Part shown: positions 1-8,246 of the stretch, one piece after another
Layout of the letters: the number at the start of each line of letters is the position of its first letter
Numbering within the stretch: position 1 is the first letter of the stretch
Notes under the pieces: generated by a model
Database searches by the model: none
What the model saw: the letters and a program-made list of their open reading frames with translations, nothing else
Told to the model about the DNA's origin: nothing
DNA from: an uncultured Eubacteriales bacterium
GTDB lineage: Bacteria; Bacillota; Clostridia; Oscillospirales; Acutalibacteraceae
DNA: 64,000 nt
Direction of reading: 5' to 3'
Assembly: GCA_934466515.1 (NCBI GenBank)
Contig: CAKSLH010000005.1
Coordinates: forward strand, 1-64,000
Position numbers and translations under genes: made by a program

Positions 1-1949
1 GAAACTGGAAAGAGTATCAGAGACTGCACGGCGAGTTTAACCGAATATGGGTTCCTTACAATCAGGAGTCAGCCGAAGGCAAGGATGAATCCTATGAGGG
101 AATTCCGCAAAACCTTGTAAACGCTTTTGTGGCGATAGAGGACAAGCGATTTTTCTCTCACCCGGGAGTTGACTGGAAAAGAACCGTCAAGGCATTTTTA
201 AATATGGCGCTTCATTCAAATACAAGCTACGGCGGCTCGACTATCACCCAACAGCTTGTTAAAAATATAATGAGCGACAGGGAAAAGACCGCAAGCCGTA
301 AGGTCAGAGAAATAATGCGCGCGCGATATATAGAAAGCACTTATTCAAAAGAAACAATAATGGAATGCTATCTTAACACAATCGCCTTAGGACACGGAAT
401 GTACGGCGTAGAGGTTGCGTCCAATTATTATTTCGGAAAAAGCGCTAAGGACCTCTCGATTCTTGAATGCGCAACACTTGCCTCAATAACCAAGAGTCCT
501 TCGGTTTATTCGCCCGACGATAATCCCGATAATAATAAGGCAAGGCGCGAGGTAGTCCTTCGCGAAATGAAAAATCAGGGATATATTACCGAAAAGGAAT
601 ATGAGGACGCACTTAAGGAAGAGCTTAAAATAGTTGCTTCAAAAGAGGCGATAAGCGAATCCGAGGTTAATTCATATTATGTTGAGGCGCTTATTAGAGA
701 GGTTACAAAGGATTTAGCGGAAGCTTTGAGCATAACCGAAGAAGAGGCTTTAACTAAGTTTTATAACGGCGGATATAAGGTCTATTCAAATCTCAATCCC
801 GAAATTCAGACCGATATTGATTCCGTTTTTAATGATGAGTCTTTTGCTTTAAAGGCTAAGGACGGAAAGACTCTTCAGGGCTCCTTTACAATTATGGATT
901 ATAAGGGAAATGTTGTCGGACTTGCAGGAGGAATAGGCAAAAAAACCGTCAACTTAGGCACAAAGGGCCTTAACCGCGCAACCGACGCAATAAGACAGCC
1001 GGGTTCTACAATGAAGCCGATAGCCGCTTATGCGCCTGCGATTGAAAAAGGACTTATAAACTATTCCACGGTGCTTGAGGATAAAGCAACAGCCTATACA
1101 AAGGGCTGGACGCCTAAAAACTGGTACAATTATTACAGCGGAAAAACAACCGTAAAATTTGCGCTTGAAAGGTCAATGAATACAATTCCCGTATATATCG
1201 TTGACAAGCTTACCCCGCAGGTCTGTTTTGATTTCCTTACTCAGAAAATGGGAATTACCACGCTTAACAGCCCCGACGCTTCAAGCCTTTCGGCTCTTGG
1301 CATGGGCGGTACAAACGGGGGAATAACCTCTCTTGAATCCGCGGCGGCTTTTGCGGTGTTCGGAAATAAGGGACTTTACTACAAGCCGACATTTTATTCT
1401 AAGGTCTGCGACCAGTATGACAATGTTGTACTTGAAAAGAAGGTTAAGCCCACGGTCGCTGTCGGCGAGGACACGGCAACTATAATGAATAAGCTTTTGC
1501 AGAATGTTATTTACGGTTCTCAGGGAACAGGTAAGGACGCGCAGAATTTTATAAAAAATATGAAATTCTATGCCAAAACAGGTACGACAAACGACCAGAA
1601 TGACCTTTGGTTTGTCGGCGGAACGCCTTACTATGTGGCTTCATGCTGGTGCGGCTACGATACTCAGCAGGGAATTTCCACAAGCACTATAGCTCTTAGA
1701 ATGTGGGGCGCTGTTATGGGCAAAATCCATGAGGGATTAGAGCCTAAGGAATTTACCGACAGCTCTTATGTTCATAAGAGATATTACTGCACATCTTCCG
1801 GACTTCTTGCGACAAATGCCTGCCCGTCTAAGGATATCGGGTGGTATACAGAAAATAATCTGCCGGAAAGCTGTAACGAGCATGCGGGAGATGTCCTTGA
1901 CGCTCCTCAGGAAGAAAAAACAGAACAGACGGCTGAGAAAAAAGAATAG
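1..1949 (+). CDS. Class A penicillin-binding protein (PBP1A-like), 5' end outside window
   Basis: Bifunctional peptidoglycan glycosyltransferase/transpeptidase, membrane-anchored, acting outside the cytoplasmic membrane. The reading frame is open from base 3, and GTG at 129 is an internal Val of the conserved AFVAIEDKRFF block, so the true start and N-terminal membrane helix lie upstream. About 648 residues are visible. The glycosyltransferase domain shows EDKRF, HPGVDW and GGSTITQQLVKN. The transpeptidase domain shows the acyl-serine box GSTMKP, the SMN box and KTGTT. The acidic/Lys-rich tail (EEKTEQTAEKKE) is typical of clostridial PBP1 proteins. The gene ends just before a hairpin shared with the convergent transporter gene. 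Identification of the family is secure; which PBP1 paralogue it is cannot be said. Confidence 0.93.
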   Translation, partial: NWKEYQRLHGEFNRIWVPYNQESAEGKDESYEGIPQNLVNAFVAIEDKRFFSHPGVDWKRTVKAFLNMALHSNTSYGGSTITQQLVKNIMSDREKTASRKVREIMRARYIESTYSKETIMECYLNTIALGHGMYGVEVASNYYFGKSAKDLSILECATLASITKSPSVYSPDDNPDNNKARREVVLREMKNQGYITEKEYEDALKEELKIVASKEAISESEVNSYYVEALIREVTKDLAEALSITEEEALTKFYNGGYKVYSNLNPEIQTDIDSVFNDESFALKAKDGKTLQGSFTIMDYKGNVVGLAGGIGKKTVNLGTKGLNRATDAIRQPGSTMKPIAAYAPAIEKGLINYSTVLEDKATAYTKGWTPKNWYNYYSGKTTVKFALERSMNTIPVYIVDKLTPQVCFDFLTQKMGITTLNSPDASSLSALGMGGTNGGITSLESAAAFAVFGNKGLYYKPTFYSKVCDQYDNVVLEKKVKPTVAVGEDTATIMNKLLQNVIYGSQGTGKDAQNFIKNMKFYAKTGTTNDQNDLWFVGGTPYYVASCWCGYDTQQGISTSTIALRMWGAVMGKIHEGLEPKEFTDSSYVHKRYYCTSSGLLATNACPSKDIGWYTENNLPESCNEHAGDVLDAPQEEKTEQTAEKKE

Positions 1950-1960
1950 ATATAAAAAAG

Positions 1961-1995
1961 GAGCAGGGAATTATCCCTGCTCTTTGTTTGTCTTT
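1961..1995. terminator. Bidirectional Rho-independent terminator
   Basis: GAGCAGGGA (1961-1969), loop ATTA, TCCCTGCTC (1974-1982), then a T-rich run; A-rich sequence precedes the stem, giving a T-run on the minus strand too. It lies between two convergent genes. Confidence 0.8.
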
Positions 1996-3741
1996 TTAAA
2001 ACGCCATATATTTTTCTTCATAATCCTTAAACATATTCTTAAAGCTTTCGTTTTCGTTTTTAGTGTATCTTAAGGTTTTATGAATATCAAGATTATGCTC
2101 TGAAGAATCTATAAGACAGCCTGCAATATTTGAACAGTGGTCCGAAACTCTTTCGAGATTTGTTAAAAGGTCGGAGAGAACAAATCCTGCTTCTATACTG
2201 CATTTTCCGTCCTTCATTCTCTTAATATGTCTGCTTCTTACCGTTTCTTTTAACTCATCAATTACCTGCTCTAACGGCTCAACGCTCTTTGCTTTTTTAA
2301 CATCGGAATTTATAAAGCTTGAAAGGGTCATATCCGTTATTTCGTTTACCGCGCCGAATAATTGGCTAAGCTCTTTCATGGCGGTTTCAGAGAAAGAAAG
2401 CTTTTTGTCATTCATTTCAAGAGCAGACTTTGAAATATTGACCGCATGATCCGAAATTCTTTCAAAATCACCTATGGCTTTTAAAATTTCGGTTGTAAGC
2501 TCGCTGTCCCTATCGGTCATTTTCTGAGAGCTGAGCTTGATAATATAAGTGCCGAGCATGTCCTCATATTTATCAACCTTTTCTTCGGTCTTTAATATTT
2601 TATCGTAGGTTTTGAAATCGAAATTATTTATTAAAGAAATGCTGTTTTTGAGGTTTTTAACGCTTAAACTCGCCATTTCGTTTGTTATGTTTACACATTG
2701 CTTGACCGCAAGAGCGGGAGTGGAAAGCAAGCGCTCGTCAAGCTCAATGATCTTGTCCGGTTTTTTGCCGTCCTTAATAACCTTAAGGGCGATTTTTTCA
2801 AGCAGACCCGTCATAGGCAAAAGAATAATAACGCATATCAGATTAAAGCAGGTATGTACAATTGCAATCTGAAAGCTTGAAATTGCGTCGCCTAAAATCG
2901 CAGGAGAGAAAATTGCTTTGACTGCCGAGAAAACGCTTAAGCAAATAACCGTTCCTATAACATTAAAAGATAAATGCACAAAAGCCGCTCTTTTTGCATT
3001 CTTATTTGCTCCCACAGAGGAAATAAGCGCAGTTACACATGTTCCGATATTCTGTCCCATTATAATCGGAATCGCGGCACCGAATGTTACCTGACCCGTG
3101 CTTGCAAGCGCCTGCAGAATTCCTACAGATGCCGAGCTTGACTGAATTATACCCGTAAGCAATGCTCCTGCCAAAACTCCGAGCAGAGGATTTGTAAACA
3201 TTATAAACGCGTCTCTGAATGCGCTTACCTGCGCAAGTCCGCTTACAGAAGAAGACATTGTTTCCATTCCGAACATCAGCGTTGCAAATCCGAGCAATAT
3301 CAAACCTGAGTCCTGCTTTTTGGCGTTTTTGCAGAACATATAAAGAATTATACCTATTAAAGCAAGAATTGGGGTAAAAGAGGACGGCTTTAAAAGCTTT
3401 ATCAAAAAGCTTTCGCCGCTTATTCCGCTGAGGGATAGAATCCATGCGGTTATCGTTGTGCCGACATTTGCTCCGATAATAACATTTATAGCCTGTTTTA
3501 AATTCATTATCCCCGAATTAACAAAGCCTACCACCATTACCGTTGTAGCAGAAGAGCTTTGTATAACAGAGGTTACGCCGCATCCAGTTAAGAAACCGGC
3601 AAATTTGTTTGTCGTCATTTTGCAGAGAACCGAGCTTAATTGGCTCCCTGCACGCCTTTCAAGTGCCTGACCCATTATGTTCATACCGAACAGGAAAAGA
3701 CACAGTCCGCCAAGCATATTCAAAAAACTGAAAAAATCCAT
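1996..3741 (-). CDS. Na/Pi cotransporter family protein (NptA-like) with C-terminal PhoU-like domain
   Basis: Predicted sodium-dependent phosphate transporter of the inner membrane, 581 residues. The membrane half (about residues 1-310) carries the two inverted family repeats, seen as QSSSATT near residue 61 and QSSSASVG near 200, each followed by a GxNxGT motif (GANVGTT, GQNIGTC). The last 230 residues are helical and PhoU-like, the usual architecture of clostridial homologues; by family knowledge the PhoU part may regulate transport or phosphate signalling. It is a single-gene unit, divergent from rpsB, and its end abuts the shared terminator. Direction of transport (uptake or efflux) cannot be read from sequence. 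Confidence 0.9.
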   Translation of the reverse strand: MDFFSFLNMLGGLCLFLFGMNIMGQALERRAGSQLSSVLCKMTTNKFAGFLTGCGVTSVIQSSSATTVMVVGFVNSGIMNLKQAINVIIGANVGTTITAWILSLSGISGESFLIKLLKPSSFTPILALIGIILYMFCKNAKKQDSGLILLGFATLMFGMETMSSSVSGLAQVSAFRDAFIMFTNPLLGVLAGALLTGIIQSSSASVGILQALASTGQVTFGAAIPIIMGQNIGTCVTALISSVGANKNAKRAAFVHLSFNVIGTVICLSVFSAVKAIFSPAILGDAISSFQIAIVHTCFNLICVIILLPMTGLLEKIALKVIKDGKKPDKIIELDERLLSTPALAVKQCVNITNEMASLSVKNLKNSISLINNFDFKTYDKILKTEEKVDKYEDMLGTYIIKLSSQKMTDRDSELTTEILKAIGDFERISDHAVNISKSALEMNDKKLSFSETAMKELSQLFGAVNEITDMTLSSFINSDVKKAKSVEPLEQVIDELKETVRSRHIKRMKDGKCSIEAGFVLSDLLTNLERVSDHCSNIAGCLIDSSEHNLDIHKTLRYTKNENESFKNMFKDYEEKYMAF

Positions 3742-3867
3742 TTTTCATCACGCCCCTTTAATTTTGAATTCAATATATCATACGAATATAAAATTGATAT
3801 CATTTCTATGTTAAATCTATGTAAAATAATCGGGTTATACTGTTAACTAAATTTTAGTAAAAAAAGC

Positions 3868-3896
3868 TTGCAATTATTCCCTTAATATGGTATAAT
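3868..3896 (+). promoter_or_regulatory. Sigma-A type promoter of rpsB-tsf
   Basis: TTGCAA (3868-3873), 17-base spacer, TATAAT (3891-3896). It leaves a leader of roughly 125 bases before the rpsB start. Confidence 0.8.
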
Positions 3897-3935
3897 CTAT
3901 CAGCTGTGTTATGCACGGCAAAAAAATTACACACA

Positions 3936-3998
3936 TTCCGTTTGATGACGGCAGGTGCCTTAACTGATACTTTTCGGTCGCCGCAGCGGTAAACGGGA
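3936..3998 (+). promoter_or_regulatory. Structured 5' leader of rpsB (candidate ribosomal-protein leader)
   Basis: TTCCGTTT (3936-3943) can pair with AAACGGGA (3991-3998), closing a domain with two possible internal stems, GGC/GCC (3950-3952/3957-3959) and CCG/CGG (3981-3983/3987-3989). The closing stem ends about 14 bases before the SD. The layout resembles autoregulatory ribosomal-protein leaders. S2 feedback on its own mRNA is known in Escherichia coli, but here it is an inference. Confidence 0.45.
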
Positions 3999-4027
3999 TG
4001 GAGGGAAAACCTCAGGAGGAAAAAATC

Positions 4028-4786
4028 ATGGCAGTAGTATCAATGAAACAGTTACTTGAAGCCGGCGTTCATTTCGGTCATCAGACCAGACGCTGGAACC
4101 CGAAAATGGCTCAGTATATTTTTACAGAGCGTAACGGTATCTACATTATCGATCTTCAGAAGACGGTAAAGAAGCTTAACGAAGCTTATATGTTCGTTCG
4201 CGACATTGCGGCTGAGGGCGGAGATATCCTTTTCGTAGGAACAAAGAAGCAGGCTCAGGATTCCATTAAGGAAGAAGCAGAGCATTGTGGTATGCCTTAT
4301 GTCAACGCCCGTTGGCTCGGCGGTATGCTTACCAACTTTACAACTATCCGTACCCGTATTGCCCGTCTTAATCAGCTCCGCACCATGCGTGACGACGGAA
4401 CCTTTGATCTTCTTCCTAAAAAGGAAGTTGTTAAGCTTAACCTTGAAATAGAGAAGCTTGAAAAGTTCCTCGGCGGTATTCAGGATATGAAGAAGCTCCC
4501 GAGCGCTATGTTTATAGTTGACCCGAGAAAAGAAAGAATTGCGGTTGCAGAGGCTCATAAGCTCGGCATTCCGATTGTCGGAATTGTTGATACAAACTGC
4601 GATCCTGATGAAATTGATGTTGTTATCCCCGGAAATGACGACGCTATCCGTGCCGTAAAGCTTCTTGCTGAGACTATGGCAAATGCCGTTATCGAAGGCA
4701 GACAGGGCAGCGAAATGGGAACAGCGGCTCAGGACGAAGAGCCAGCTGAGGAGACTGCAGAAGCTGCAGAAACCGCTGAGGCTTAA
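4028..4786 (+). CDS. rpsB: 30S ribosomal protein S2
   Basis: Small-subunit ribosomal protein uS2, 252 residues, with the signature start [19 protein letters not shown] and the [12 protein letters not shown] and FIVDPRKE blocks. An in-frame ATG at 3998 exists, but the SD AGGAGGA at 4014-4020 and family alignment fix the start at 4028. The C-terminus is an Ala/Glu-rich extension common in Clostridia. It is first gene of the classic rpsB-tsf operon, 34 bases before tsf, behind a strong promoter and structured leader. Confidence 0.97.
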   Translation: MAVVSMKQLLEAGVHFGHQTRRWNPKMAQYIFTERNGIYIIDLQKTVKKLNEAYMFVRDIAAEGGDILFVGTKKQAQDSIKEEAEHCGMPYVNARWLGGMLTNFTTIRTRIARLNQLRTMRDDGTFDLLPKKEVVKLNLEIEKLEKFLGGIQDMKKLPSAMFIVDPRKERIAVAEAHKLGIPIVGIVDTNCDPDEIDVVIPGNDDAIRAVKLLAETMANAVIEGRQGSEMGTAAQDEEPAEETAEAAETAEA

Positions 4787-4820
4787 TTAACTTATAATAA
4801 TATAACAGGAGGAAACTATC

Positions 4821-5732
4821 ATGGCTTTTACAGCTAAAGATGTTCAGGCTTTAAGAGAAAAGACCGGCTGCGGAATGATGGATTGCAAAAAGGCTCTTAC
4901 CGAGTGCAACGGCGATATGGACGCGGCAATGGACTTTTTAAGAGAAAAGGGACTTGCTTCTCAGGCTAAAAAGGCAAGCAGAATTGCCGCTGAGGGTACA
5001 GTTTGCGCATATACCGAAAACAATGTCGGCGTTGTTGTTGAAATCAATGCTGAGACCGATTTCGTTGCTAACGGCGAGGAATTCAAGGCTCTTGCGCTTA
5101 AGGTTGCTAAGGTTATAGCAGCTCAGAATCCTGCCGATATGGATGCACTTTTAAAATGCACCGAAAACGGACAGACCGTTGAAGAAATGGTTCAGGAGCT
5201 TTTCTTAAAGGTTCGTGAAAATATTAAGATCCGCCGTTTCGAGAGATATGAGGGCAAAATCGTATCTTATGTTCACGCAGGCGGTAAAATCGGCGTTATG
5301 GTTAAGTTTGATACCGAGCTTGACGCTGATAATGCAGAGCTTGTCGCTATGGGCAAAAATGTCGCGATGCAGATTGCGGCGATGAATCCTTCTTATCTTG
5401 ACGAGGCTTCCGTTCCGGCAGAAGTAATCGAAAAGGAAAAGGAAATCCTTATCAGCCAGATGAAGGAAGACCCCAAAATGGCAGGCAAGCCCGATGCAGT
5501 TCTCGGCAAAATCGTTGAGGGCAAAATCGGTAAGTATTATAAGGAAAACTGCCTTGTTGACCAGCAGTTCGTTATGGACGGCGACCTTACAGTCGGCAAA
5601 TATGTTGAAAAGACTGCTAAGGAAATCGGCAAGGATATCAAGATTTCCGCTTTCGTTCGCTTTGAAAAGGGCGAGGGAATTGAAAAGCGTGTTGACGATT
5701 TCGCTTCCGAAGTTGCAAGCATGGTAAAATAA
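4821..5732 (+). CDS. tsf: Translation elongation factor Ts
   Basis: Nucleotide exchange factor that recycles EF-Tu-GDP, 303 residues, cytoplasmic. The N-terminal UBA-like segment shows VQALREKTGCGMMDCKKAL and the TDFVA motif of the core domain follows near residue 80. SD AGGAGGA at 4807-4813. It is the second gene of the rpsB operon, ended by a 12-bp hairpin terminator. Length and motifs are ordinary for the family. Confidence 0.97.
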   Translation: MAFTAKDVQALREKTGCGMMDCKKALTECNGDMDAAMDFLREKGLASQAKKASRIAAEGTVCAYTENNVGVVVEINAETDFVANGEEFKALALKVAKVIAAQNPADMDALLKCTENGQTVEEMVQELFLKVRENIKIRRFERYEGKIVSYVHAGGKIGVMVKFDTELDADNAELVAMGKNVAMQIAAMNPSYLDEASVPAEVIEKEKEILISQMKEDPKMAGKPDAVLGKIVEGKIGKYYKENCLVDQQFVMDGDLTVGKYVEKTAKEIGKDIKISAFVRFEKGEGIEKRVDDFASEVASMVK

Positions 5733-5750
5733 TCGTTTTTTAAAATTTTT

Positions 5751-5785
5751 AAGCCGCACCCTGAATTTAGGGTGCGGCTTTTGTC
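5751..5785 (+). terminator. Rho-independent terminator of rpsB-tsf
   Basis: AAGCCGCACCCT (5751-5762), loop GAATTT, AGGGTGCGGCTT (5769-5780), followed by TTTGTC. Perfect 12-bp stem. Confidence 0.88.
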
Positions 5786-5810
5786 ATATTTATTTTTTTC
5801 CCTGCATAAC
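5785..5810 (+). promoter_or_regulatory. Candidate sigma-E (mother-cell sporulation) promoter of spoIVA
   Basis: CATATT (5785-5790) and CATAAC (5805-5810) fit the sigma-E pattern of an ATA at -35 and CATA at -10 with 17 bases between the two ATA cores. spoIVA is a known sigma-E gene in Bacillus. The -35 begins at the tail of the tsf terminator. Confidence 0.6.
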
Positions 5811-5846
5811 CTTTAACAAGTTAAAATTTAATCGGAGGAAGAATTT

Positions 5847-7325
5847 ATGACAGGAACAAGTATTTATCAGGATATTGCCGCAAGAACAGGAGGAGATATC
5901 TATATAGGCGTTGTCGGACCCGTAAGAACGGGTAAATCGACTTTTATAAAGCAGTTTATGGAAAAAATGGTGCTTCCGAATATAGACGGTGAATTTGAAA
6001 AAGAAAGGGCAAACGATGAATTGCCGCAATCTTCTTCCGGCAGAACAATAATGACTACAGAGCCTAAATTCATTCCGGAAAAAAGCACAAAAATACATCT
6101 TGACGGCAATACCGTGATGAATGTAAGACTGATTGACTGCGTAGGCTATATAGTTCCGAGCGCGCTCGGATATATTGAAAACGATCAGCCGAGAATGGTT
6201 ATGACTCCGTGGTATGAAGAGCCTATTCCGTTTAATATGGCGGCTGAAATCGGCACAAGAAAGGTTATAAACGAACATTCCACAATCGGACTTGTTGTTA
6301 CTACCGACGGAAGCATAAGCGATATTCCGCGCGAAGAATATGAGGAGGCGGAACAGCGTGTAATCGAAGAATTACAGCAGATAAATAAGCCCTTTATCGT
6401 TCTTTTAAACTGCTTAGACCCGACCTCCGCTCAGGCTCTTGAAAGCGCCGCAAAATTAACCGAAAAATATAAGGTGGCCGTTATCCCCGTCAGCTGTGCC
6501 GACCTTACCGAAAACGATATAAAAAGAATACTTACAAGAATTCTTTTCGAGTTCCCGATAAAAGAAATTTCGATAAATTTCCCAAAATGGATAAATACTC
6601 TTCCCGTAGAACATCCTTTAAGGGCAGAGGTTACCGAGGCTATTAAATCCGCCGTCTCGGGCTTTAAAAGAATTAAGGATATTTCTTCTGTCGAAACCGC
6701 GTTTGACGGCAACAGCAATATAAAAGGCGCAGCCGTAGAATATATTAACTTGGGCGACGGCAGTGCGCTTATAAGAATTGATGTAAACGGAAATCTGTTT
6801 TATAAGATACTCTCTGAAACAACAGGACTTGATATTGCCGATGAGCAATCGCTTATGCAAACGGTTTTACAGCTCGCTAAAATGAAAGAAAATTATATGA
6901 GAGTAAAAGACGCCTTGGATGAGGTCGAGGCTACAGGCTACGGCATTGTAATGCCGACCACCGAGGAATTAAAGCTTGAAGAGCCCGAAATTGTTAAACA
7001 GGGCGGAAGATACGGCGTAAGGCTTCGCGCGTCCGCTCCGTCAATACATCTTATGAAAGCAAATATAACAACCGAGGTAAGCCCGATAGTCGGCAGCGAA
7101 AAGCAAAGCGAGGATCTGATTAAATATCTCTTAAGCGGATTTGAAGAGGACCCCGTTTCAATCTGGGATTCCAATATTTTCGGAAAATCGCTCCATGACC
7201 TCGTAAATGAGGGACTTCACGCGAAGCTTGCCCACATGCCGACCGACGCGAGAATGCGGGTTCAGGAAACCATAGAACGCGTTATAAATGACGGCTGTAA
7301 CGGCCTTGTGTGCATACTTCTTTAA
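5847..7325 (+). CDS. spoIVA: Stage IV sporulation protein A (spore coat basement-layer ATPase)
   Basis: SpoIVA is the ATPase that polymerises on the forespore outer membrane and anchors the spore coat. The product has 492 residues, the same length as the Bacillus subtilis protein. It has the Walker A motif GPVRTGKST at residues 24-32, the TTEPKFIPE segment and the conserved C-terminal end GCNGLVCILL. SD GGAGGA at 5834-5839. Monocistronic: a sigma-E-like promoter lies upstream and a repeat-rich gap downstream. The presence of this gene alone marks the organism as an endospore former or a recent descendant of one. Confidence 0.96.
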   Translation: MTGTSIYQDIAARTGGDIYIGVVGPVRTGKSTFIKQFMEKMVLPNIDGEFEKERANDELPQSSSGRTIMTTEPKFIPEKSTKIHLDGNTVMNVRLIDCVGYIVPSALGYIENDQPRMVMTPWYEEPIPFNMAAEIGTRKVINEHSTIGLVVTTDGSISDIPREEYEEAEQRVIEELQQINKPFIVLLNCLDPTSAQALESAAKLTEKYKVAVIPVSCADLTENDIKRILTRILFEFPIKEISINFPKWINTLPVEHPLRAEVTEAIKSAVSGFKRIKDISSVETAFDGNSNIKGAAVEYINLGDGSALIRIDVNGNLFYKILSETTGLDIADEQSLMQTVLQLAKMKENYMRVKDALDEVEATGYGIVMPTTEELKLEEPEIVKQGGRYGVRLRASAPSIHLMKANITTEVSPIVGSEKQSEDLIKYLLSGFEEDPVSIWDSNIFGKSLHDLVNEGLHAKLAHMPTDARMRVQETIERVINDGCNGLVCILL

Positions 7326-7628
7326 ATTATAATAAAACTAAAAATTCGGTTCCCTTCTTTTCGCACAAGCGAGATAGAGGGGAGCTGATGTTTTAGATGC
7401 CGGATATTAGGCTCCGGACATTAAACGGATGTGTGACATACGGCACAGATATAACCAAACCCTATCGTCTAAAGGGGGAGCTGTCACCGCAAGGTGACTG
7501 AGGGGTATTCTCTAACATCTACCGTCTATCGTCTAATATCTAGTTTGGCGGACCAGGTCATGATGCGGTGGAGGGATTTTTCAATATGTGCTTCTCGGCA
7601 CAAAAATTAGATATAATCTCTTTCAAGT
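7326..7628. repeat. Gene-free stretch made of small palindromic repeat elements
   Basis: No coding capacity is seen. Parts recognised: an imperfect hairpin at about 7350-7383; TTAGATG and ATATTAG units at 7394-7410; a TGTG...CGGCAC unit at 7430-7445; a GTCACC-GCAA-GGTGAC hairpin at 7483-7498 flanked by GGGGGAG and GAGGGG; TCTAAC...TCTAATATCTAGTTT at 7511-7545; and a second TGTGC...GGCAC unit at 7586-7601. The same units recur at 8126-8246. The GTCACC-type hairpin with G-rich flanks resembles a short intergenic repeat widespread in gut Firmicutes (from memory, not searched). Confidence 0.6.
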
Positions 7629-8114
7629 CTATAATTTTTTGTCAATTATCTTCCACTCTTCTATCAGCCGGTCGAGAGAATATGTGGCGTTGGCAGGCGA
7701 GGTGGAGGGGAGAGTGGTAAATTCAATATTTATATTCGGAGCTGAATATTTTTTATAGTATTTTTCGGCGGTTTTGCCGTTTAAAAATATATGCTTTATA
7801 TTTGAGCTTTCGATAATCGGTGTTAAATCATTGGGAATGACATTTTTAATAGTCGAATCGCCGGAGCCTTTTATATCACACTGCTTTATAACATCAAAAA
7901 GCGCGAGCTTGTTTTTTAAAACAAGCTCCTTTTTTTCGTCTGTATTTTGCGGCAGCGGGGAATTAAAAACCGCGCTAAGCACTTTCCAGAATCTGTTTTG
8001 AGGATGGGCATAAAAGAATTCGTTTTCCCGAGATTTAACAGAGGGAAAGCTGCCTAATATAAGTATTTCCGAATTTTTTGAATAGAGCGGGGGAATGGGG
8101 TGAATTTCAGTCAT
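7629..8114 (-). CDS. DNA-deoxyinosine/hypoxanthine glycosylase (uracil-DNA glycosylase superfamily, family 6-like)
   Basis: Predicted base-excision repair enzyme removing hypoxanthine (deaminated adenine) and perhaps uracil from DNA; 161 residues. The N-terminal motif reads LGSFPSVKSR followed by AHPQNRFW, and the C-terminal loop LPSTSPANA is the family 6 HDG signature in the place where classical UDGs have HPSP. It is a single gene on the minus strand, flanked on both sides by copies of the same small repeat family, which may be incidental or may mark a past insertion. No promoter is obvious because the upstream DNA is the repeat. Substrate assignment rests on family knowledge only. Confidence 0.82.
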   Translation of the reverse strand: MTEIHPIPPLYSKNSEILILGSFPSVKSRENEFFYAHPQNRFWKVLSAVFNSPLPQNTDEKKELVLKNKLALFDVIKQCDIKGSGDSTIKNVIPNDLTPIIESSNIKHIFLNGKTAEKYYKKYSAPNINIEFTTLPSTSPANATYSLDRLIEEWKIIDKKL

Positions 8115-8125
8115 ATTTTATCTCC

Positions 8126-8246
8126 AATTAGATTTTAGACATTAGATGTTAGATATTAGACCAATGTGTGCCTAACGGCACGAAAATTAAAAAGAAATTC
8201 TTGTAAGTCTAACATATACAATCTATCGTCTAATGTCTGGTTTATG
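8126..8246. repeat. MITE-like inverted-repeat element overlapping the recombinase stop codon
   Basis: The left end (8128-8161) is built of TTAGACATTAGATGTTAGA-type units. The right end (8208-8246) reads TCTAACATATACAATCTATC then GTCTAATGTCTGGTTT, an imperfect inverted copy. Between them is GTGCC-TAAC-GGCAC (8168-8181). The right end is nearly the same as 7511-7547. The stop codon of the recombinase gene (8242-8244) lies inside the right edge. Confidence 0.6.

Noticed and set aside
3002..3445. Long antisense open frame inside the Na/Pi cotransporter gene
   Set aside because: It overlaps a well-conserved gene, has no SD and codes for a composition without family resemblance; it is a shadow frame like many others in this window.
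3998..4027. ATG 3998 as the start of rpsB
   Set aside because: It would add ten residues absent from S2 proteins and ignore the AGGAGGA site before ATG 4028; the bases also form part of the leader stem.
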